Source of the DNA: Desulfovibrio aminophilus
GTDB taxonomy: Bacteria > Desulfobacterota > Desulfovibrionia > Desulfovibrionales > Desulfovibrionaceae
Reading direction: 5' to 3'
NCBI RefSeq assembly: GCF_023660105.1
Contig: NZ_JAMHGA010000021.1
Location: 1 to 64,000, forward strand
Length of the DNA: 64,000 bases
A program made the translations under genes and the position numbers. Shown here one piece after another: positions 38,752-47,709 of this stretch; within the stretch, counting starts at the first letter, position 1, and each line of letters starts with the position of its first letter. The notes below the pieces were generated by a model. It was not told the origin of the DNA. It searched no databases and saw only the letters and a list, made by a program, of their open reading frames with translations.

Positions 38752-39240
38752 ATGACCATCGATCCCGCCGCCCTGCGCGGCAGCCTCCTGACCATGATCC
38801 GCCGCCGCGTGCTGGCCCAGGACGAGGGCCGACGCCGCGAGGCCCTGGTGGAATACCTGACCCTCACCGGCGCGGCCAAGGATCCCAAGCTGGCCGCCGA
38901 ACTGGCGGGCTTGGTCCCGCCCCTGCTCACCGGGCTGTACGAGAAGTGGATCGGCATGTTCCTGGACCGGCTCATGGAGACCGTGGCCCCGGAGCAGATC
39001 GCGATCCTGGCCGAGGACACGCCGGACAACGAGGCCGCCGTGGTCCTGGCCTATCTCATGTTCCTGGAGTCCGAACGCATGGAGAAGCAGGTCCAGATGG
39101 ACCTGGAGGCCTACGGCCTGGCCCATTCCGGGGACGCCGACCAGGGCGGCGCGGTGGCCGGGTTCCTGCGCTCGCGCGTCCTGGACCTGGCCCGGGAGCT
39201 GAACGAGAAGGACAAGGGCGGCCCGGGCACGACCCACTGA
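38752..39240 (+). CDS. Conserved hypothetical protein
   Basis: 162 residues, helical, no signal peptide. Not a family I can name. A hydrophobic patch (ELAGLVPPLLTGLYEKWIGMFLDRLMETV, about 61-90) and an acidic stretch EDTPDNEAAVVLAYLMFLESERMEKQVQMDLEAYG read as amphipathic helices for protein binding. It lies 18 bases before the DMT transporter. Confidence 0.6.
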   Translation: MTIDPAALRGSLLTMIRRRVLAQDEGRRREALVEYLTLTGAAKDPKLAAELAGLVPPLLTGLYEKWIGMFLDRLMETVAPEQIAILAEDTPDNEAAVVLAYLMFLESERMEKQVQMDLEAYGLAHSGDADQGGAVAGFLRSRVLDLARELNEKDKGGPGTTH

Positions 39241-39258
39241 GCCCGGAAAGCCCGCCGC

Positions 39259-40215
39259 ATGCTCCGCGCCCTGCTCCTCGGCGTCCTCTCCGCCTTCTTC
39301 TTCAGCAGCACCTTCGTGCTCAACCGGGCCATGAGCCTGGAGGGCGGGCACTGGGCCTGGACCGCGGCCCTGCGCTACGCTTACATGCTGCTCATGCTCC
39401 TGGCCTGGCTGGGGATCACCCGCCAGGGAGCGGTGCTGCGCGGGGTGCGGGACGCGTTGCGCTCCCGCCCGTTGTTCTGGATGCTCACCGGAAGCGTGGG
39501 CTTCGGCGTGTTCTACGCCCCGCTCTGCTACAGCGCCACGCGCATGCCCGGCTGGGTCGTGGCCGCCACCTGGCAGGCCACCATCCTGGCCACGCCCCTG
39601 GTCCTGCTCCTCTTCGGCCGCAAGGTGCCCACCCGGGGAATGGCCTTCACCGGCCTCATCTTCCTGGGCATCGTGCTGGTGAACCTGGAGCAGGCCGGAG
39701 GATTCGGGGACGCGGCCGGGCTGATCCTGGGGGTGCTGCCGGTGCTGCTGGCGGCCCTGGCCTATCCCCTGGGCAACCAGCTGGCCTGGGAGGCCCGGAG
39801 CGACGCCGCGCGCGGCGGACCGGAGGCGGCCAACCCGGCCCTGGAGAGCGGCCCGGGGCTCGTGCTCCTGCTCTGCCTCGGCTCCCTGCCCTTCTGGCTC
39901 GCGCTGCTCCTGATCGTGCGGCCGGAGGCCCCGGCCGACGGGCAGTGGGTTCAGACCGCCCTGGTGGCCTTCCTGGCCGGGGTGGTGGCCACGAGCCTGT
40001 TCCTGCACGCCCGCAACCGCGCCCGCTCCTCCTACGAGCTGGCCGCCGTGGACGCCACGCAGTCCATGGAGGTGGTCTTCTCCCTCGTCGGGGAAGTCCT
40101 GTTCCTCCACGCCGCGCCGCCCGGCCTCCTGGGCTTTTCGGGCATCGCGCTGGTGACGCTGGGGCTGGTTCTTTACGTGGCCCGGCAGACGGCCGGACGC
40201 AAGGCGGGCGGCTAG
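39259..40215 (+). CDS. DMT-type transporter (multidrug-efflux-like)
   Basis: 318 residues with ten predicted membrane helices of the drug/metabolite transporter fold. The N-terminal half resembles the PF13536-type EmrE-like group (FFFSSTFVLNRAM and YAPLCYSATRMPGWVVAATWQ). The stop overlaps the TPR gene on the opposite strand by a few bases. Substrate unknown. Confidence 0.8.
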   Translation: MLRALLLGVLSAFFFSSTFVLNRAMSLEGGHWAWTAALRYAYMLLMLLAWLGITRQGAVLRGVRDALRSRPLFWMLTGSVGFGVFYAPLCYSATRMPGWVVAATWQATILATPLVLLLFGRKVPTRGMAFTGLIFLGIVLVNLEQAGGFGDAAGLILGVLPVLLAALAYPLGNQLAWEARSDAARGGPEAANPALESGPGLVLLLCLGSLPFWLALLLIVRPEAPADGQWVQTALVAFLAGVVATSLFLHARNRARSSYELAAVDATQSMEVVFSLVGEVLFLHAAPPGLLGFSGIALVTLGLVLYVARQTAGRKAGG

Positions 40216-40736
40216 GCCGGATTCCGCAGCACCGACTCCACGGCGTCCGCGATCCGAACCCCGTCCGGCTCTTCGCTCTCCTCCAGCAGGGCGGCCTGGA
40301 GGTTGATCTCGCGCACCAGGGGAACGTTGCGCATGTCCTTGAAGTTCTTCCAGACCGACACGGCCTTGGCCGGGCTGCCGCCACGGGCCAGGGTCAGGCC
40401 CAGGAAGAGCCAGGCCTCGTTGTCCTCGCGGTCCGCGCGCAGCACCCGCTCGAACTCCACCTTGGCCTGCACGAACTTGCCCTCGCCGTAGAGGCAGCGC
40501 CCCAGGCGGCGACGCGCCTCGCGGTTCTCGGGCTCCTTCTGGAGCAACTCGCGGTACTTGGGCGTGGCCGCGGCGAAGTCGCCGGAATCGAAGGCCGCGT
40601 TGGCCTCGTTCAGCAGCGGCAGGGTCTCGGAACTGCGGGCCTGGGGACGGCCCTCGGCCTCCTCCCCGCGCAGGCGGCGGAAGGCCCCGAAGAGCAGGTT
40701 GCGGCGGGAAACATCGATCTCTTTCTTGACGGACAT
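40212..40736 (-). CDS. TPR protein with SRRNLLFG start
   Basis: 174 residues. N-terminal DVSRRNLLFGAFRR (about 8-21) looks like a twin-arginine start but no hydrophobic segment follows, so it is not exported; similar SRRNLL motifs occur in other Desulfovibrio proteins and may be a binding tag. About three TPR repeats (NEANAAFDSGDFAAATPKYRE, RRRLGRCLYGEGKFVQAKVEFE, NEAWLFLGLTLARGG). Divergent from the AOR gene by 99 bases. Confidence 0.7.
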   Translation of the reverse strand: MSVKKEIDVSRRNLLFGAFRRLRGEEAEGRPQARSSETLPLLNEANAAFDSGDFAAATPKYRELLQKEPENREARRRLGRCLYGEGKFVQAKVEFERVLRADREDNEAWLFLGLTLARGGSPAKAVSVWKNFKDMRNVPLVREINLQAALLEESEEPDGVRIADAVESVLRNPA

Positions 40737-40835
40737 GGGCGGCTCCTGCGGCGATGTGGGCGCAGGATACCCGATGTCCGCGCCAAATCAAGCCCGGCCC
40801 TTGCCATTTGCCCCCGGACGTGGAATCACCAGCCC

Positions 40836-42590
40836 ATGCACGGCTGGACCGGCTCCATCCTCACGGCCGACCTGACCACCCGGACCCAGGGCGTCCTGCA
40901 CCCGTCCGAGGAGACCCTCCGCCTCTTCCCCGGCGGCCGGGCCCTGGCCGGTCATCTTCTGCGCCCGCGCGTCGGCCTGCCCTGGGACCACCCCGACATG
41001 CCGGTGATCTTCATGGCCGGGCCGCTCACGGGCACGGGCGCGCCCTGTTCCGGCCGCTGCCACGTGGCCTCGCGTTCCCCGCTCACCGGGGCCCCCGGCG
41101 ACGCCTCCACGGGCGGCAACCTCGGCCCGGCGCTCAAGTCCGCGAGCTGGGACGGACTCGTGCTCACCGGCGCGAGCGACGCGCTCCTGGGCCTGGAAAT
41201 CACCTCAGGCGGGGTGCGCTTCGTCGAGGCCGAAGCGCTCCGGGGCGCGGACACGGAGGCCGTGTTCACGGCCCTGCCCGGCTGGGATTCCTTGGCCTGC
41301 GTCGGCCCGGCGGCCGAAAACGGCGCACTCTCCGCCTCCATCGTGGTGGACCGCCTCCAGGCGGCCGAACGTTGCGGCCTGGGCCTCTGTCTGGCGGCCA
41401 AGGGCTGCAAGTACCTGGCCGTGTCCGGCGAAAGGCCGGTGTCCGTGGCCGATCCCAATGGACTGGCGGCCGCGAATCGCGACATCCTGCGGCTCTTCAA
41501 CGCCTCGCCCGCCCTGCGCGGTCCCCTGGGCTTCCACCGCTTCGGCACGGCCGCGCTCTGTGATCTCACGGCGGCCCGGAGCATGATGCCCACGGACAAT
41601 TTCCGCCATACCCGCTTCGAACAGGCCGGAGGCTGCAACGCCCCGGCCCTGGCCGCGCGGCTGCTGCCCGCGTCCGCGCCCTGCCCGTCCTGCCCGGTGG
41701 GCTGCGTGCAGCGGACCGGGGACGGCCGCCTCCTGCCCGGGTTCGACGTCCTGTCGCACTTCACGGCCCTGATCCGCAACCCGGACCCGCTCCTGGCCGT
41801 GGAGGCCGTGAATCTCTGCGCCCGCCTGGGCCTGGACCCGGTGTCCGCCGCCGTTTCCCTGGCCGCCCTCGCCGAAATCACCGGCCGGGCGCTCGGCCCG
41901 GAACGCCTGCTCGGGCTCCTGGAGGACACGGCCCTGGGCCGGGGCGACGGCCGCCTGTTGGGCCGGGGCGCGCGGCGGCTGGCCGAGGAACTGGGCAAGC
42001 CCGACGCGGCCATGACGATCAAGGGCCTGGAGATTCCGGCCTGCGATCCGCGCGGGGCCTATGGCTTGGCCCTGGCCTACGCCGTGAGCACGCGCGGGGC
42101 CTGTCATCAGCGGGCCCTGCCCCTGGCCCACGAACTGCTGCGCAAGCCCGTGGCCACGGACCGCTTCAGCTTCCTGGGCAAGGCCCGGATCATCAAGCTG
42201 GCCGAGGACCAGATGGCCGCCGCCGACTCCCTGCCCGCCTGCGCCCCGGCCTTTCTGGCCGCCGGGCTGGAGGAGTACGCCCGGGCCTTCACGGCGGTCA
42301 CGGGCCTGTCCGTCGCGGCCGGGGATCTGGCCCTGGCGGGCGAGCGCTGCGTCTACCAGGAACGGCTCATGCTGGCGGAGCTGGGCTTCACGGCCCAGGA
42401 CGACGACCTGCCCGAACGCTTCTTCCGGGAGCCCGGCGACCAGGGCGAGGACTTCGAGGCGCCGCCGCTGGACCGCGAGGAATTTCTGGCGGCCCGGGCG
42501 CGCTACTACCGCGTGCGCGGACTGGACGACAACGGCCTGCCCCGGCGGGACACGGCCGAGGCCCTGGGGCTCGCATGGACCGCATCCTGA
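40836..42590 (+). CDS. aor: Aldehyde:ferredoxin oxidoreductase (AOR family)
   Basis: 584 residues of the tungsten- or molybdenum-bis-pterin AOR family. N-terminal domain 1 (about 1-200) with typical GWTGSILTADLTT, GPLTGTGAPCSGRCHVASRSPLTG and SGTL-like DASTGGNLG; cysteines for the [4Fe-4S] cluster are C283-x2-C286-x3-C290 and C469, the same arrangement as in archaeal AOR. Oxidises aldehydes to acids with ferredoxin, W cofactor. Slightly shorter than archaeal AOR. The gene overlaps the aldolase gene downstream by 16 bases, so they are translated together. Confidence 0.9.
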   Translation: MHGWTGSILTADLTTRTQGVLHPSEETLRLFPGGRALAGHLLRPRVGLPWDHPDMPVIFMAGPLTGTGAPCSGRCHVASRSPLTGAPGDASTGGNLGPALKSASWDGLVLTGASDALLGLEITSGGVRFVEAEALRGADTEAVFTALPGWDSLACVGPAAENGALSASIVVDRLQAAERCGLGLCLAAKGCKYLAVSGERPVSVADPNGLAAANRDILRLFNASPALRGPLGFHRFGTAALCDLTAARSMMPTDNFRHTRFEQAGGCNAPALAARLLPASAPCPSCPVGCVQRTGDGRLLPGFDVLSHFTALIRNPDPLLAVEAVNLCARLGLDPVSAAVSLAALAEITGRALGPERLLGLLEDTALGRGDGRLLGRGARRLAEELGKPDAAMTIKGLEIPACDPRGAYGLALAYAVSTRGACHQRALPLAHELLRKPVATDRFSFLGKARIIKLAEDQMAAADSLPACAPAFLAAGLEEYARAFTAVTGLSVAAGDLALAGERCVYQERLMLAELGFTAQDDDLPERFFREPGDQGEDFEAPPLDREEFLAARARYYRVRGLDDNGLPRRDTAEALGLAWTAS

Positions 42591-43747
42591 AATCCTTCGC
42601 CGCGCGCCTGGCCGCCGCCGGTCTGGCCGGGCCCGGGGACGCGCTGTTCCTGGGCCAGGACGACGCCGTGGCCTGCAACGAGCCCGGCCACCCGGACCGG
42701 GACGTCGCCGAGGCCGCTTTGCGCGCGCTTCAGGCCAGCGCCCTGGCCTGCGTGCGCCCGGCCGAGCCGTACCGGACCATCCTGGACTTCCTCCTGACCC
42801 GCCACCCGGAGATCATCACCCCGGGAGACTGCGAAACGCGGCTCTTTCTCCACGACCTGCCCGTGGCCCGGGATTTCTCGGCCGAGGCCATGACCGGGGC
42901 GCTCCGGCGGCGCAAAGGCGTGATCCTGCCCGGCCCGCGCTTGGCGGCCCCGGGATCGGTGGGGCCGGAGCAGGCCTTCGTCACGGTCAGCTCCATGTGC
43001 TTCGCGGCCTTCGTGCTCTTCTTCGAGGAATACCTGGATGACCTGCGCCATGGCCGGACCACGCCGGAGCAGCGCGAGGCCTTCGCCCGGGCCGTGTCCC
43101 ACCTGCCCGGAGCGCGCGCGGACCGGCCCGCCCTGGCCAGGGGGCCGTTCCAGGACGCGGCCCAGGCCCGGCGGGCCATGCTGGAGGCCGGACGGGCCAC
43201 GGTGGCCTTCGGCCTGGTGGACTCCTATTTCGGCAACATCTCCTGCAAGCTCGGCGGAGTCGTGCACATCAGCCAGACCGGCAGCTCCCTGGACGAACTG
43301 GCGGGCTGCATCGACGCCTGTCCCCTGGACGGCTCGAGTTGCGCCGGGCTCACGGCCTCCAGCGAGTTGGCGGCCCACGCCGGGATCTACGCCGCCGACC
43401 CCACGGCCGCCTGCATCCTGCACGGCCACCCGAGGTTCGCGGTGATCCTCTCCCTGGACTGCGACCTGCCGGACTGCCCGGATCGCGGCCGCTGCCACCT
43501 CGACTGTCCGCGCCCCCGGCGGGCGGGCGGCGCGCCGGTGGTGCCCGGCGAGGTGGGCACGGGCCCGCGCGGGCTCTGCCACACCCTGCCCCCGGCCCTG
43601 GCATCGGAGCGGGCGGCCATCGTCCTGGGCCACGGCCTGTTCGCCACCGGCCGGACGGACTTCAACGAGGCCTTCGCCCACCTGGCGGACACCGAGAACG
43701 CCTGCCGCGAGGAATACTTCCGCCGCGTGCGCGACCTGGGGGGCTGA
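42575..43747 (+). CDS. Class II aldolase/adducin family protein
   Basis: 390 residues. An N-terminal region (about 1-190) unrelated to what I recognise, then a class II aldolase domain (about 205-380) with YFGNISCKLGG (about 216), the zinc ligand motif HGHPRFA (about 287), and GHGLFATGRTD (about 350). Likely produces or breaks a carbonyl compound whose aldehyde is oxidised by AOR next door. The start overlaps AOR by 16 bases. Four cysteines in CDLPDCPDRGRCHLDC (about 300-315) may hold a metal. Substrate unknown. Confidence 0.8.
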   Translation: MDRILKSFAARLAAAGLAGPGDALFLGQDDAVACNEPGHPDRDVAEAALRALQASALACVRPAEPYRTILDFLLTRHPEIITPGDCETRLFLHDLPVARDFSAEAMTGALRRRKGVILPGPRLAAPGSVGPEQAFVTVSSMCFAAFVLFFEEYLDDLRHGRTTPEQREAFARAVSHLPGARADRPALARGPFQDAAQARRAMLEAGRATVAFGLVDSYFGNISCKLGGVVHISQTGSSLDELAGCIDACPLDGSSCAGLTASSELAAHAGIYAADPTAACILHGHPRFAVILSLDCDLPDCPDRGRCHLDCPRPRRAGGAPVVPGEVGTGPRGLCHTLPPALASERAAIVLGHGLFATGRTDFNEAFAHLADTENACREEYFRRVRDLGG

Positions 43748-43772
43748 GAATTCAAGCTCCGCCAGCCAAACC

Positions 43773-43801
43773 TTGCCATTTGAACCAAGCGACGATACAT
43801 C
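43773..43801 (+). promoter_or_regulatory. Sigma70 promoter for the DUF2339 gene
   Basis: TTGCCA (43773-43778), 17-base spacer, TACATC (43796-43801), 64 bases before the DUF2339 start. Weak -10. Confidence 0.35.
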
Positions 43802-43864
43802 CACATAGCGTCCTCGATAGCGGACAAACAATGTCTAACAGATCCGATAAACAAAGGACCTACC

Positions 43865-46636
43865 ATGTGGTTCATCGCACTCCTCAGCGGCGGACTCCTG
43901 GGAGCCGCTTTCAACGTAAAAGTTTCACTGGTCTTGGCCGCGTTTGGTGCATTGGCTGGAGCCATCTGGCAGGAATTGACCAAGTTCAAGAGGGAACACG
44001 AGAATAAGAAGCTCCTGGAGGACACTCTCCAACAACTATCCAAAAGAATTGACGCCTTGGAACGGCAAACCAACGCCAACGCCGTTGTGCACGAACACAG
44101 TGCGCTCCAGGCGTCTCCCGCCACAGCCGCGACGAGGCATTCTCCAGCCCCCGTTGTGCCGCCTGCGCCCTCACAGGAAGTCCATGTCGCCCCATCACCG
44201 GCCTCGAATAGCCCGACACCTCCGCCTCCGTCCCCACAAGAAATCGTCGGCACCGATCCCGAGTCATCTTATGAATTCATCATAGAAGATCCACTCAGCC
44301 GCCTCTGGCGCAAGATTAAAGGCGACAACCCGCTGATGCGGGTGGGCCTCCTCGTGCTTTTTCTCGGACTCGCTTTCTTCGCCAGCTATGCTGTGGAACA
44401 CGACTTCCTTCCCATCCCGTTGCGTATCATGGGCATTGCCACCAGCGGCCTAGCCCTGCTGGGAATCGGCTGGCGTCTGCGAACCCGGCGGCCGGAATAC
44501 GCTCTTGCCCTGCAAGGCGGAGGCGTCGGAGTGCTCTACCTCGCGGTCTATGCAGCCCTCCGTCTCTATGCTCTCATCTCCCCGACTCCCGCTTTCGTTC
44601 TCTTTGCTTCCATAGCCTTGTTCGCCGCAATTTTGGCCCTGTCGCAAGGCTCCCAATCCTTGGCCTTTATCGGCACAGTTGCGGGATTCGCCACCCCTAT
44701 CTTGGCTTCAACAGGCTCGGGCAGCCACATCCAGCTGTTTTCTTTTTACGCCCTGCTCAACCTGGGCATCTTCGGCATGGCTTGGCGAAAAAGCTGGCCT
44801 CGCCTGTCCCTGGCCGGGATGGTCTTCACCTTTTTTCTCAGCCTGCAATGGGCAGTCCGTTATTATCGACCGGAATTTTTTGCCAGCACGGAACCATTCC
44901 TTGTGGGCTTCTTCCTCCTCTATCTAGCCGTCGCCGTGCTGCATTCATGGAACGCCGCCCAAAATCCCTGGCGATCACTGAACGGCCCGTTGATCTTCCT
45001 GCCGCCTTTGGCCGCCTTCGGTTTGCAAAACGCCTTGGTCGCCGACACGCAATACGGGCTGACTTACACCAGCCTGGGCATGGGCGCGATCTACCTCCTC
45101 CTGGCCTGGGTTTTGTCACGTCGCCGAAAAGAATCCCTCAAACCTCTGCTGGAATGTCTTTTCGCACTCGGGGTGGGCTTTCTGGCCCTAGCGATCGCCT
45201 TAGGCCTGGACGGTCGCTGGTCGGCGGCCTTCTGGGCATTGGGAGGGCTGGGTTTGTTCTGGACCGGCGCGCGCCAGAAATATCGTTTGGCCATCTCCTT
45301 TGGATTGTTGCTGCAACTGGCAGCGGGTCTGCTTTTCCTCATCTCGCCCCGCCTTGAGGCCTTTTTCCTGGGGCCAATGGAAGCCGACACGTTGGGTATG
45401 GCGCTCATCGCGGCCTCGGGCCTTCTCACGGCCTGGGTCACCCGCCACGCCGAATGGGGCAAGGTCTTCCAAAGTGCCACCACACCCTTGGAGCGTTTTT
45501 TCTTCATCTGGGGCTGCTTATGGTGGCTGACCGCAGGCTTCCGCGCAATCGGCCTTTCAGCTCCGCCGCAAATGGTCCCCGCCGCGCGCGTACTCTTTAT
45601 GGCCATTTGCGCCCTGGGTGCGGACATCACGGCGCGCAAGACGGCCTGGGAACTACCCGCCCGGGCGGCCATGCTACTCCTCCCGGGCATGCTCGCGCTG
45701 TTTTTCCAACGCCTTTCCCTGGGCACCCCTCCCTCCGCCTATCTGGGGTGGCTGGTTTGGCCTGTGGCTCTCGGTGCCCATTTCTTCCATCTGTGGTACG
45801 AAGACAACAAGCCGACATCAATCCAGACACCCAGGTCTCTCATGGTGCTCTGGCACATCCTTGGATTTTGGCTGCTCATGCTTATCGCGAGCCAGGAGCT
45901 GCGACTGCGCCTCCAAGGCTGGATCACTGCCGGATCCGCGTGGGACATGTTGGCCTGGGCAGCCTCTCCATGCGCCGCCCTATGCATGCTCACCATCTCG
46001 GCCGACAGCAGCCACTGGCCGTTTACCCGCTGGCGCAAGGAATATGTCCGCTCCGCAGGAGTGCTTCCGGCCACGGCCCTGCTCTTATGGTGCATCCTCG
46101 CCGGTCTGGGCAACCCAGGCGACGTCGCCCCTCTGCCGTTCTTGCCTCTTTTCAACCCCTTGGACGTGGCGCTTTTTGGAGTTCTGTTGGCGACCATTCG
46201 CTGGTGCATGGCCTTGCGACATGAGGGATTGGGCCTCTTGGAACCGGTCCAGTTCAAAAGGACCATGCTCCTGCACGGAGTTCTAGCCTTTGCGATCCTC
46301 AACGGTGCGTTCTTGCGGACCGTACATCATTTCCTGGGAGTGCCTTACCGCTTTACGGCATTCATAACTTCAGACTCCGTGCAAGCGGGATTGAGCATTC
46401 TCTGGGGCTTGCTGGGCATCTCGTCCATGCTCATCGCAACCCGCAACCACTGGCGCACACTCTGGTTAGCGGGTTCTACTTTCATGGTCCTCGTGGTGAT
46501 CAAGCTCTTCCTTGTAGATATGGCCAACAGAGGGGCTGTGGAACGCATCGTTTCTTTCATTGTCATCGGCGTGCTGCTCCTGGCCGTGGGATACTTTTCA
46601 CCTCTGCCCCCAAAAAAAATGGACGCCTCGGAATGA
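43865..46636 (+). CDS. DUF2339 multi-pass membrane protein
   Basis: 923 residues. N-terminal hydrophobic segment (about 1-30), coiled coil (about 38-72), a Pro/Ala-rich linker (about 85-125), then about 25 membrane helices from residue 158 to the end. This matches the very large DUF2339 membrane proteins; function is unknown (a cell-envelope role is suspected). Codon use and base composition are visibly less GC-rich than the neighbours (many A/T-ending codons), suggesting recent transfer or relaxed selection. It has its own promoter-like sequence. Confidence 0.82.
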   Translation: MWFIALLSGGLLGAAFNVKVSLVLAAFGALAGAIWQELTKFKREHENKKLLEDTLQQLSKRIDALERQTNANAVVHEHSALQASPATAATRHSPAPVVPPAPSQEVHVAPSPASNSPTPPPPSPQEIVGTDPESSYEFIIEDPLSRLWRKIKGDNPLMRVGLLVLFLGLAFFASYAVEHDFLPIPLRIMGIATSGLALLGIGWRLRTRRPEYALALQGGGVGVLYLAVYAALRLYALISPTPAFVLFASIALFAAILALSQGSQSLAFIGTVAGFATPILASTGSGSHIQLFSFYALLNLGIFGMAWRKSWPRLSLAGMVFTFFLSLQWAVRYYRPEFFASTEPFLVGFFLLYLAVAVLHSWNAAQNPWRSLNGPLIFLPPLAAFGLQNALVADTQYGLTYTSLGMGAIYLLLAWVLSRRRKESLKPLLECLFALGVGFLALAIALGLDGRWSAAFWALGGLGLFWTGARQKYRLAISFGLLLQLAAGLLFLISPRLEAFFLGPMEADTLGMALIAASGLLTAWVTRHAEWGKVFQSATTPLERFFFIWGCLWWLTAGFRAIGLSAPPQMVPAARVLFMAICALGADITARKTAWELPARAAMLLLPGMLALFFQRLSLGTPPSAYLGWLVWPVALGAHFFHLWYEDNKPTSIQTPRSLMVLWHILGFWLLMLIASQELRLRLQGWITAGSAWDMLAWAASPCAALCMLTISADSSHWPFTRWRKEYVRSAGVLPATALLLWCILAGLGNPGDVAPLPFLPLFNPLDVALFGVLLATIRWCMALRHEGLGLLEPVQFKRTMLLHGVLAFAILNGAFLRTVHHFLGVPYRFTAFITSDSVQAGLSILWGLLGISSMLIATRNHWRTLWLAGSTFMVLVVIKLFLVDMANRGAVERIVSFIVIGVLLLAVGYFSPLPPKKMDASE

Positions 46637-46733
46637 CATCGCGAACAGCAGGCATCCCCGCGCGGCACCACTCAGAACAGGCGCTCTCAGTCGGGAGACA
46701 ACCGACCGTATTTCATCAAAGGCATCGGCCGAC

Positions 46734-47693
46734 ATGAGCATCTTCCCCTCATCCGCATCGCCACTGGCCTGCGTCCTCGGCCACGCCGAGACGCTTTTCG
46801 CCGGGCTGCTGCGGCGGTCGCCGCAACTGGAGCTGGAGCGCGAGCGGCTGGAACTGCCCGACGGCGACTTCCTGGACCTGGACTGGAGCCGGAGCGGATC
46901 GCGGCGGCTGGCCCTGCTGACCCACGGCCTGGAGGGGCACTCCCGGCGGCCCTACGTCCTGGGCATGGCCCGGGCCCTGCGCGACGCCGGATTCGACGTG
47001 TTGGCCCGCAATCTGCGCGGCTGCTCCGGGGAGCTGAACCGCCTGCCCACGGCCTACCACAGCGGCGAGACCGGGGACCTGGACCAGGTCCTGGGCCACG
47101 CCCTGGCGGCGGGCGGCTACGAGAGCGTGGCGCTGGTGGGCTTCAGCATCGGCGGCAACCAGACCCTGCGCTACCTGGGCGAGGACCCGGACCGCGTGCC
47201 CAGGGCCGTGGCCGCCTCGGTCTGCATCTCCGTGCCCTGCGACCTGCCCTCCTCGGAGCGCGAGCTCGCCCGGCGGAGCAACCGCATCTACGTGCTGAAC
47301 TTTCTCAAGACGCTGCGGGAGAAGCTGCGCGAGAAGAACCGCCGCTTTCCCGGACTGGTGGACCCGGAGCGGCTGGAGGCCGTGCGCGACCTGCGCACCT
47401 TCGACGACCTCTTCACCGCGCCCCGCCACGGCTTCCGCGACGCGGCCCACTACTACGCCGCGGCCTCCTCGCGGCCCGTGCTCGGCGCGATCCGCGTGCC
47501 CACCCTGCTGCTCAACGCGCGCAACGACCCCTTCCTGCCCCCGGAGTGCTTTCCAGAGGCCGAGGCCAGGGCCAATCCCATGCTCTTCCTGGAGACGCCC
47601 GCCCGGGGCGGGCACGTGGGCTTCGTGCCGCCGAGGCCGGGGCTCTACCGGTCCGAGGCCCGGGCGCTGGAGTTCCTGGCCCGGATGCTCTGA
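46734..47693 (+). CDS. YheT-type alpha/beta hydrolase
   Basis: 319 residues of the YheT/ABHD alpha-beta hydrolase group. Catalytic residues visible: nucleophile Ser in GFSIGGNQT (about 143-149), Asp in NARNDPFLPPECF (about 265), His in GGHVGFV (about 298). Oxyanion motif THGLEGHSRRPYV (about 63-75). Probably a lipase or esterase of the cytoplasm. ATG 46734 is used; the frame is open for 58 codons upstream but overlaps the less GC-rich DUF2339 gene. Confidence 0.85.
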   Translation: MSIFPSSASPLACVLGHAETLFAGLLRRSPQLELERERLELPDGDFLDLDWSRSGSRRLALLTHGLEGHSRRPYVLGMARALRDAGFDVLARNLRGCSGELNRLPTAYHSGETGDLDQVLGHALAAGGYESVALVGFSIGGNQTLRYLGEDPDRVPRAVAASVCISVPCDLPSSERELARRSNRIYVLNFLKTLREKLREKNRRFPGLVDPERLEAVRDLRTFDDLFTAPRHGFRDAAHYYAAASSRPVLGAIRVPTLLLNARNDPFLPPECFPEAEARANPMLFLETPARGGHVGFVPPRPGLYRSEARALEFLARML

Positions 47694-47709
47694 TCAGTGG
47701 AATTCCGGC

